64,000 nucleotides of DNA from Erodium maritimum (taxonomy: Eukaryota; Streptophyta; Magnoliopsida; Geraniales; Geraniaceae). Shown here piece by piece: positions 55,381 to 64,000 of this stretch (position 1 is its first letter; each line of letters begins with the position of its first letter). Both the position numbers and the translations under genes were made by a program. The notes beneath the pieces were generated by a model. It was not told the origin of the DNA and searched no databases. It was given only the letters and a program-made list of their open reading frames with translations. The stretch covers positions 39,511,039 to 39,575,038 of the forward strand of contig OY997590.1 in the NCBI GenBank assembly GCA_963921825.1, written 5' to 3'.

Positions 55381-57204
55381 GCCACCCAAGACACAAAATA
55401 CACAATCAACCTCCGGCATAACCAATGCCTCCAACAGTCCTAATATCAACAGTTTCACAAACAACCTCCAGGCATGGTCATATGCCTCCAGTACTCCTAA
55501 TCTCGATAAGTTCGCAATCAACCTCCGGGCATGGTCATATGCCTCCAGTAATTCTAATAACGCTAAGTTCTTTGCTCCTACGACACTACTAAGTGTCACA
55601 TGCATTTCCAATATTCGATACGTTCCCGTATCATGCCTTTCTAATATTCGATAAACCTACTTAACTCACGACACCCCGGTGTCACATGCAATTCTACTGT
55701 TAACTTTCCCTAGTCAGGGCCGAGATCCGGCTACTTTTCCCTACCTCGTATGCTTTCTCCAAAAGCGCACAATCAAGCTCCGGTGTGATCTCGGTCACTC
55801 GCCTAGCTTTCCCTTTCCTCTGTCAGCGGCACGATCTAAAAGAACACAATTTTAAACGCTTTTAAGCTTGCAGGCATAAACTTAATTTTAATAAACCTGA
55901 CGTCCAAAAGTAACCCCGACAATGTCGATCACTCCCAAACTTCCCAATTACTCGACATTGTCGATATTGGACCCGGAAAGGCCCGATTCGCCCAACATGG
56001 CGAATCTGCCCGGGTTTTGAAAACGCCCTTCCGGGGCTCCGAAAATTCCCGTTTTCGTTTCTACGGTCTTAGAATAATTCAAGGGTTCCTAGGCACTCGA
56101 CGGAATCGAATTCCGACTTCCGAGTCATTTAATTAACGTTAAAGTTTCTAAACCCGATAAATACAATTTTTCCAATTTAATTCCAAATTTCGATTCGGTT
56201 ATGGATAAATGATCCGGGGAACGTTATAAACCACCCGGACACTAAACCCGAGCACCCGAGCACGTGTGCCCCACATGGCCACAATGGAAAAATTCCCTTT
56301 TTGCCCCAAAACGTTCCTAACGAACCCCAAACCTCAACCATTCATCTTTAAACCAATTCTAACCAAAACCCAACCATATTTGAATCGTTTAAACTCAAAC
56401 CCTAAAATTCAAACTTAACAAAACAAAAATCGGTTAGGTGCTCACCGTAGAGAATGACGGTGTGAACTCGATTCTTCTATCGTTGAGACGATCCACCGGT
56501 CGGATGAACGAGAAACGTCACAAATCCCCCAAGCCTCTTCTATTTTTCTCTCCTCCTTCTCTCTTCCTTCTAACTTCTTTCTCTCTAAAAAGTCTTATTT
56601 TCTACACTATGGCCGACCATCACATGTCTCTTATCTTTTGTTTTGTTCAAAAACACTAACCACACATCAAGAAGACCAAAATACCCCCCCCCCCTTTTTC
56701 ATTTTGTCTTTTCTTTAAAGTCAAGGGTAAAGTTGTCCTCCCTTTTTCCTTCCACCACATTCATGACGTGTGTCATGTGGGTCCCACACCTTTTTGGGAA
56801 AAAATCTCCTAGATATTTTCTGCCAGATTCGCGAAATTCGGCTGTTTCGGGCCCCGAACGGGCACTTTTTCCAAGAAATTACGAAACTTGACGGGCTACA
56901 AGGAAACGGCTCAACTAAGACCGTTGCGATGACGGCTAAGCTTTTTGGATCCAAAACGGTCCTCGAATGAACCAAAACGTCGCTCGGTTGACTTTTCCAG
57001 CGAAAAGTCAACATTTCCCAAACTGATCAGAAAGTTGCTCTAAGTCCCCCGGAACTCACTTTGGTCGATAGCAGGGTCAACTTACGTCCGGTATGACCCT
57101 CGGAGTCAATTTCAGGTTCAAACAAGTGTCTGCTGAATTTTTTAAAATTTTCCTGTTTTTCGCAGGTTTGACTGGCGTTGACCGGGAGTGGTTATTACAC
57201 AGGT

Positions 57205-59150
57205 ACTCGTTGATCTCTCAATTACTAGTGTTGTCATTTCCAAGTCGACCTTTTCTTCAAGAGGGGGTCAATCGACTCTTGTTGACCATCACAATAGGTA
57301 TATGAGTGTTGAGGCTATTGTTGACTTTGCAAAGCTCATGGTTGTCACCTATTAACATAGCAAAACCGATGCATTTCGGAAAATGGATGCATTTCTAAGG
57401 GCCAAACTAAATCATCGATCCTAAATTTGGAAATCTTTTGGGTGTAAAATAGAAATTAAAAATCTTTAAAGTTGACAGTATACTTATGAAAATATTAGAG
57501 TTGGAACATAACATCATACAACTTTAAGGCCAAAACTATAATTGCATAAATTGCATGCATAAATTGATAATTTTGAAAATTTAGGAATCATAATTATAAT
57601 TTCTTAAAGTTTAGAAAATATACATAACTTCAAATTTAGAAATAGTCATAATTGTATTTTCTAGGAAGCTTAGGACAACACCAAAAAAAACAAAAACTTT
57701 GGACGGAATAAAAAAAGAATATTTAAAAAAGTTGTTCATCAAAAAATACAAATAATCCTAAAATCACTATTCATACCCAAAATGTAATCATGTGTAGATC
57801 ATTAAATTGATAGATCTGATATTAATACATTACAATCGTCAAATAATGAACAAATACCCTGTGCTCGAAAATCTTATACCAATACCATATGCAAGTTAAT
57901 ATTTATATGAACCTCAGACTTTGAGGATCATGATTATCACATAATATATTTAATGGATGGGGTTCGAAAATAGCTCTTTTCATCGTGAAGAAGAAGACTT
58001 TTTGATCTCGTGGAAGACTGCTCACAAGGATTAACACTTAAAACGTGATAACTAAAGAGTTTAGGTTTCTCTATTCTTGTCCGCACATAAATATGGATGA
58101 GGCCATATGTATTTATAGGTTGAGAAATGATCTAACTTACAATTAGAGTTTTATTTATATTCAATATAGACCATCTATCAGAGTAAAAATTGATGTGAAA
58201 AAAAAATCTTGTACCGAATAATGGTAATGCCTATTAATAGGGACAACATATTTAAAGAAAATGAATTCCTAATTGACCACATAATAGAAAGGAAATTATT
58301 GATTAAAAAAATTTCGTACAATGTTTCCTGGAAAAAATCAAAGGAAAATTACCTTTAGTTTTCCTTAAGTATTGGTACGTACTTTTAGTTTCCCTATTTT
58401 AAAATTTTCAAATAAGGGTCCGTAAGTTTGTGTCACAAGCATTTATTAGAAAAAAAAAATGGACGGAATATTTCATTCCATTAATCATATGACACCATGT
58501 ATCAATTAATGGAGAGTAAAATTTCGATTTTTCGCTTACTCATTTCACTCCTACGAATTTTTTAGGGAAAATTATCTTTATACCCTAATTCAACAATAAA
58601 TAAAAATAAGAAAGAATGAAAAAAAACAAAACAAGAATTAACAAATGTGGAGTTGATCATATTTTGTAGGATAATACAAACAATCATGACCATGACGAGT
58701 CAAAACTTCAAATACCCGTTCGATATTCTTACTCGCCACCTCTTGAAGTTGAGCAAAACATTTTTGCTTTGACAATTATGGACATGATAATGTTTTCACA
58801 AATGTAGGCCAAAGAGGGTAAATAAAGCCAGTCAAGTAATAAAGGGTTGCGTATTCGTTACCGGGGTTTCAAAATACGCATTTCATATTCACAGTTCCTG
58901 GAATGCAACCAACGACAAATGTACACATGCCCCACCCTTTAAATCTAAGATATAAAGTTTTTTGTACTGTAATTTGTAAACTAGAAAAACAAAAGTATTT
59001 AAATTTTATTTATTATTTGGATTTGTTTTCACCATTTAATCTCAAGATCTTTTATATTAAATAAAGATAGTATAGAAATATAATTGTTAAAAAAATGTAT
59101 AGATATGAATCTCAAATGTTATCCTGGGTTCAAAGCAAAAATATTTTCTT
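57205..59150. other. AT-rich stretch without a recognised gene
   Basis: Nearly 2 kb of AT-rich DNA. A TATA-like CTATAAATAC is read on the minus strand near 58115, about 200 bases upstream of TTGGTATAAGATTTTCGAGC near 57890, which faintly recalls an old LTR followed by a primer site; it is too decayed to assign. No RNA gene or coding region seen. Confidence 0.5.
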
Positions 59151-59151
59151 C

Positions 59152-61216
59152 TTTTTTTTACAAAGAGGTGTAAATTTTATTGATAATAAAAGAGAGCAAT
59201 TACAATGTAAAGAGCCCCATAAGATTTCCGAACAAATAACTGTAGGACAATATGACTGTTATAAATGGTTTGGAAAAAAAACCATATAGGCAGATGGAAA
59301 TAGGGTTAGAGAAAAGATGAAATTGACGAGTATTGCTCATGGTATTGCCTAAACGCTGCATGATTCCATGTGAAATGCAATTAAACCTGAACTCCTCAGT
59401 AACATACGGAGGAATGACTTTCATTAGGGGCCCCTCCCAAGGCAAGTCCTTGAAGTCATGGTTGTCTATCATTCCTCTTAGCGAGGGTGCTTTCCAGCCC
59501 TCGCCTGATCTTCATGGGGTTCTCCAACTGACCTCCTCTTCAATCCTAAAGCTCCAATTGAGGAGGCTCTTAAGCTTCATGTGGATTGGCCTACCTCCAA
59601 AAAATTTCAGCTTGGATTGCCGACCCTTTCCACTGTATCGTTAGGTACAGTGTATGAGGTTACTATCGGGCCTCTACCTCGATGTAAGAGATCCTTAGGA
59701 ACAGTGTTCAGGGTCAAAGACCCAAAACCTGGTGGAATGGTAGCTGATTCCTTGACTTCCCAATCTGTCGTATAATGCTTGCTCTTCGGGTCCCGTTAGA
59801 ACTCAAGTAATGATGTGTCAAAGCGTGGGACGTCTGGCATCTCCTGGTCGATTCTCGCGCCACATGCCCAATCCTACCACAATTAAAGCAAAATGTGGAT
59901 AACTTGGTGTCGGTGAGGGAAACCCGGATACGGTCTCGGAATTCTCGAAACCTCAACAGTAGGGTTCTCCTCAGAGGACGCTCCACAGGATGCCAGAAGC
60001 GGACCTTGACGCCCCCCCCCCCCCTCAACAGAGACCCCACTGGTCACATGGTACCTCCACACAAGCTCCTAGGGCAGCTCCAATGGTCTCCCCTATTGTC
60101 CTCGTCCTTACCAGCGGCAGGAGGCCGTGAGCATTGACTCGTAACTATAGACGGTTCAGGGCAGGAAGGTCCCTGGACATCAGATCAATGTTCCCAAGGA
60201 GGAGAAGGTGGTAATAAAAACATCAGGCTCGTTACCCTAAACCCATGTACGAGATTTCACAGACTCAAAGTAGAAACCAAAAATACCCGGACCGATATCA
60301 TTGATAACCAATCCCGATACTAATTGTCCTCACGCTTTGGTAATGATCCTTAGCATGATTTCCTTCTAGGGGGTTGCTGGGCTAGTAGTTTCTCGACCAT
60401 ACCAAATTGTTGGCGAGCCAATACAGTCGGTTCGACGGGGTTGTAAGGAACCAACACCTTCATGTCCTCTTCCTCCTTGAGAGCGCAAGTGGAAAGGCTT
60501 TTCTGGAAGATAGCCATGGGAGAGTTGTTCAATTTTAGCGGTACCGGGATGGCTGGTGCTAGGGTTTCCTCCGGGGGCGGCCGAGTTACCTCACGCCAAC
60601 GTAGCATGCTTGTAGGGATAGACTGTAAAGAAGGAATCACCGAAATTCAGTCTACGTTTAGGAGTGGAACATGCAGCGATGTCCATGCCTCCTTCCTTAG
60701 GGCTCCCTGGTCAACAGGCTCTTCCCCTTGTATAGAAACTCTTCGTATGGTTCTCCTGGACTAAGGACCGTCTCTGAGGGTGAGAGAGTGAGTTGGCAAA
60801 GGGTTTCTTGGCGTTGAAACAAGAGCTAGGGTTTTCACTAGACAGCCCCGTCTTGGTTTCGAATAGGGCGACACTGGTGTAGTGAGACCCAAGGAGAAAG
60901 CCACAATGGATGTGGTGGGTTGTGGCAGAGAAGTCGAGACTGGTTCGGGTTGAGGTGCCTTCGGCTTCCATTTACACCAGGCCTTTAAAGGACTGACGAC
61001 CTCGGAAGACGGGCGTGGTGGTGGAATGGCCAGATCTCCATTCAATGGCGATACAGGGAGCCCCATTAATAGTTCAGGCGGTGATGGGACAACATCGATG
61101 GCTAGAGGGGCGGTAGTGGCAGAGGGATTGGGCGACATAGCTAGACTAGGGTTTAGGGTTTCCTCGGAAGAGGCACACGACATGCGTGAGAGGATGGAAT
61201 AAATTCTTAGAGACAT
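59152..61216 (-). mobile_element. Second ORF1-only LINE-like element
   Basis: Read leftward: a proline- and serine-rich start near 61216 (MSPNPSATTAPLAIDVVPSP), a weak DUF4283-like middle (INDIGPGIFGFYFESVKSRT near 60300), a CCHC knuckle FCFNCGRIGHVARES near 59890, and a 3' UTR ending TATCAATAAAATTTACACCT CTTTGT plus A8 at about 59152. No endonuclease or reverse transcriptase. It belongs to the same broad type as 41141-43677 but is not a close copy. Many stops and frame changes. Target duplication not found; the 5' limit is approximate. Confidence 0.55.
59714..60040 (-). pseudogene. LINE ORF1 zinc-knuckle part
   Basis: 108 open codons with RRTLLLRFREFRDRIRVSLT, then CFNCGRIGHVARES. The spacing C-x2-C-x4-H fits a CCHC knuckle, but the fourth ligand (C) is missing, as in many decayed copies. 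This is the nucleic-acid-binding end of a DUF4283-type ORF1. Confidence 0.65.
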
Positions 61217-61219
61217 ATT

Positions 61220-61508
61220 CCAACTGTTTAAAGAAACAGTATCTTAATATGTTTTTAAGCATTTTGTTATATCAATGGATGAATGATAGTATATATATGA
61301 TCATATACATCGATAAATATATTTTTGGTTGTATTGACAATGAAAGTGTTTTACAATTTTTTTAGAATATAAAATATCGACGTCGCTTATTGAAATAAGT
61401 AGTCACTTATTGTTTCTTTATGAAATATTAATATTTTTTTGGCGTTATTTATCATTATAAAAAAAGTTGTGCCCCCTTCACTTAAAAAGTTGGATCCGTC
61501 ACTGGATG
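61220..61508. other. AT-rich stretch ending in a hAT-like terminus
   Basis: AT-rich. The reverse complement of its right end, CAGTGACGGATCCAACTTTT, resembles hAT transposon ends. A similar motif in forward orientation lies at 41031 (CATAGGCGAATCCAAAAGTT). The 8 bases outside each do not match, so they are not shown to belong together. Confidence 0.35.
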
Positions 61509-61969
61509 CAACGACTTCCAACATGATTGTGGAGACGTTCCTACAATCTCTCCTTGAAAATTGTCCATCTCATGCTACCAGACAGTTCTTCCACTCCTAG
61601 TGCATGTAGTCAAGACTCCCTAACATTCCCAAGAAGATGAGTGATTCGTTGATTTGTAATAAACATCAGACATCTCCTTCTTTGGGGCGTCGTAAATATG
61701 TTCGGATAAAAATATTAATGACGCCCAAGAAGAAATTCCGGACTCACTCCAAAGTAGTGCTCTTGGTCATTCGAAGTACTCGTCAATAGAATCGCCTGCA
61801 GATCCAAAGTAGTGCTCTTGGTCTTCTTGCGAGTATCGATTCGTTGAGTAAAGTACTCGTACTGCTCACTCTATGCATAATTTGGTGCAATGAAAAGTGC
61901 CTTCGACATCTAGAAGCGATTACGGAATTAACGTTCATTGTACACTAGATGAGCGCGAAGTAGTCAACC
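61509..61969. other. Stretch without a recognised gene
   Basis: About 460 bases before the CRM-like element. The phrase CCAAAGTAGTGCTCTTGGTC occurs twice (61750 and 61804). No coding region seen. Confidence 0.5.
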
Positions 61970-62005
61970 GTAAGTTGTTGGTGGTAGGATGAGATAGAAC
62001 CTTGC

Positions 62006-62839
62006 TGATAGGTTATGTAAGATAGTGATGATAGGATGGAGAACCTTAGCTGGTCGTACATCACTCTCTAAGGTTCCAATGGATGAAGATCGAGTCGATG
62101 ATGGAGATTTCTTCAACTGGCCATACAACACTCTTTGAAGAATCAAAGTAACTAGGAGGATAGATGGTTGATTGAATGACGCCACACATATTATGGAAAG
62201 TCTGTGATAAGTCGAAACACTCAAACTTCAAGGATTCACACGCATGAATATTGAAATGCGATAAGTTCTTCCTAGAAGAAAACTCGAATTTTTATTTCAT
62301 AAAACTTGCATGATACGTGCTGAGAAGGGACTTTATTAAATAGTCCAGCAGCAAGTGACCTTCAAGGGTCGAAAATTGATTACATTTGACTCTTATTAAT
62401 AACTAAAGACTCTTGGTAAACCAAAGGATTGAAATCTGCAAAATAGCAAAAGTAACTCATTAATAATTTGAATTTAAATGCATACCTTAGCTATTCATCT
62501 TCCTTGAATTAAATGGTTGATTTGTCTTTGGAAATGATGAGCAAGTTGGCTTCATTAATTCCTTGGAGTATAGGCAAAAACAGATTTGTTGAAGTCTTGA
62601 ATTGTTCTTGAATGTCTTCTTGATTTTCCTTGGTGATCACGTCTTCTTGGAGTTCCCAATGCTCTATGAGTGTAATTAAACTCTCCACTTGTTTTTTGAA
62701 CTCTTCTCGTAATGCTTTAGTTCCTGATCTTGTCCTTGGTACTAGTCGCATGCTTGGAATGCTGTTAATAGCTTGTTTCTTGGTGTTGCTGATAGCTTCT
62801 TCCTCGGTCTCGGATAAGCTAGCCTCAATGTCCTCATCA
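62006..62839 (-). repeat. CRM-like Gypsy 3' LTR
   Basis: Starts TGATGAGGAC at 62839 on the minus strand, the same LTR start as at 2472, and runs about 834 bases, near the 839 of the other copy. The pol frame continues across its start (DDEDIEASLSETEEEAISN). Confidence 0.8.
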
Positions 62840-64000
62840 TCCCCTCCCTCTTGGCAAGGTTCTGACCCCAAAACTGATTCATCTGCATGATAGGGAGCCA
62901 AATCAGTAATATTGAAAGTAGGAGAAATGTTTAACTCACCTGGAAGCTCAAGGTTGTAAGCGTTGTTGTTGATTTTCTCTAGTACTCGAAATGGTCCATC
63001 TCCTCTTGGTGAGAGCTTGAATTTTCTCTGGTTTGGAAAACTTTCCTTCCTCATGTGTACCCATACCAAGTCTCCCGGTTCAAAACTGATATCTTATCGA
63101 TGCTTATCAACTTGTTGCTTGTATTTCTCGGTCCTTCTCTTTAAATTTTCTTTGACCTTTTGATGAAGTTTCTTGATAAAATCTGTTATGCTTTCTCCTT
63201 CACTAGAAATAACACCTTGAGGCAAAGATACAAGATCTAACGGAGTAGTAGGGTTAAAGCCATAAATAATTTCAAAAGGAGAGAATTTAGTATCATAATG
63301 TTTGGCATGATTGTAAGAAAACTCAATAAATGGTAAACAAGATAACCAATTCTTTAAATTCTTATCCACCGTGGCTCTCAATAATGTTGAAAGAGTTCGA
63401 TTTACTACCTCAGTTTGGCCATCTGTTTGTGGATGACATGTAGTTGAGAAAAGCAGCTTTGTTCCCAACTTTCTCCATGAAGTTTTCCAAAAATGGGCTA
63501 GAAATTTGGTATCACGATCTAATACAATTGTCTTTGGCAATCCATGCAAACATACTACTTCTTTGAAAAAGAGATCAGCAATTTGAGTAGCATCATTAGT
63601 CTTGTTGCATGGAATAAAGTGAGCCATCTTGAAAAATCTGTCTACTACCTCAAAAATGGAGTCCTTGTGGTTGATCTTTGGCAGACCTAAAACAAAATCC
63701 ATAGAAATGTGTACCCATGGTAGTTTAGGAATAGCCAAAGGGATATATAAACCGTTAGGATGTGACCAGGATTTTGCCTTTAAGCAAGTTATGCATTTAG
63801 CACAAAACCTCTCCACATCTTTCTTTAAGCGCGGCCAAAAGAAATGATCCATAAACACACTTAGAGTTTTGTCTCGACCAAAGTGTCCCATAAGCCCTCC
63901 TCCATGTGCTTCTCTGATCAACAAATCTCTCATAGATCCTTGTGGTATGCAAAGCCTTCTATCTTTGAATAAGAATCCATCTTGTTGATAAAATGATCCA
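62840..64000 (-). pseudogene. pol: CRM-like pol fossil: integrase
   Basis: Reading leftward: zinc-binding part with [11 protein letters not shown] and [12 protein letters not shown], core domain with [31 protein letters not shown] and [18 protein letters not shown], then the C-terminal domain with VWVHMRKESFPNQRKFKLSP RGDGPFRVLEKINNNAYNLE. The visible part is mostly open. In the family the integrase joins cDNA to target DNA. Upstream domains are outside the window. Confidence 0.85.

Larger units (their letters stand above)
53802..57199 (-). repeat. Solo LTR of the Del-type Gypsy family, 3398 bp
   Basis: Starts TGTCACGCCCC and ends GGTTATTACA in forward orientation, matching both ends of the LTRs at 32175 and 37617. 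CAGGT at 53797-53801 and 57200-57204 is a perfect 5-bp duplication. No internal region or second LTR is present, so the element was reduced by recombination between its LTRs. It is more diverged than the two LTRs of the 32-40 kb element and contains its own repeat arrays. Confidence 0.92.
61970..64000 (-). mobile_element. Second CRM-like Gypsy copy, 3' part
   Basis: Minus-strand element cut by the right window edge. It shows the integrase (63933-63094), the integrase C-terminal domain, and the 3' LTR. It closely matches the protein text of 6805-7670 and so is the same family as the element at 2472-8312, in opposite orientation. Within the visible part it has few breaks. The outer LTR end lies between about 61970 and 62006; a short internal repeat (GGTTCTCCATCCTA-like text twice) makes the exact base unclear. 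Confidence 0.85.

Noticed and set aside
57880-58120. Old LTR with TATA box and primer site
   Set aside because: Only a TATA-like motif and a weak primer-like phrase; no second LTR, no duplication, no coding remnant.
41031-61508. A 20-kb transposon bounded by inverted hAT-like motifs
   Set aside because: The motifs are only partly alike, the 8-base flanks do not match, and no transposase was seen; two separate remnants are more likely.

Overview
The window is a piece of a repeat-rich flowering-plant nuclear genome. The evidence is the dense nesting of Ty3/Gypsy and Ty1/Copia LTR elements whose primer sites all match initiator methionine tRNA, plant-type LINEs (RRM-type and zinc-knuckle-type ORF1), Mutator-like MITEs and a Helitron. 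No bacterial operon, rRNA, tRNA or CRISPR array is visible. The species cannot be named from sequence alone. Almost everything is transposon; the one stretch with host-gene character is a multi-exon gene copy at 48.5-53.1 kb, and it appears to ride inside a Helitron.

Layout. 1-1245 is an inverted Copia LTR abutting a LINE scrap. 2188-16554 is a Copia element (target duplication GTTAT) whose 5' LTR was split by a CRM-like Gypsy chromovirus (2472-8312, duplication ATAGA) and whose leader holds a Mutator-type MITE (10277-10620). About 17.04-24.9 kb is an AT-rich element with long terminal inverted repeats, interrupted by an essentially full-length L1-type LINE (17558-24041, 16-bp duplication). 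24.9-31.6 kb is an older LINE on the minus strand, broken by three same-oriented LINE 3' ends and a 363-bp MITE with a 9-bp duplication; a fourth LINE 3' end borders it at 31.6-32.0 kb. 32175-40605 is a Del/Tekay-like chromovirus on the minus strand (duplication CTAGC).

41-44 kb holds an ORF1-only LINE-like element, followed by a 1.2-kb poly(A) retroposon with a 15-bp duplication (44318-45550). 47502-53192 is a Helitron on the minus strand (A|TC...hairpin...CTAG|T) carrying a promoter and four exons of an unidentified small-protein gene. 53802-57199 is a solo LTR of the Del-type family (duplication CAGGT). 59.15-61.2 kb is a second ORF1-only LINE-like element on the minus strand. 62.0-64.0 kb is the 3' end of a second CRM-like Gypsy copy, cut by the window edge.

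How the pieces relate: insertions can be ordered (Copia before CRM-like Gypsy; TIR element before LINE; old minus-strand LINE before its LINE tails and MITE). The CRM-like copies look youngest by LTR similarity. The items most worth a second look are the Helitron with its captured gene, the ORF1-only elements, and an 81-bp perfect inverted repeat inside one of them. All coordinates and identities were read by eye.
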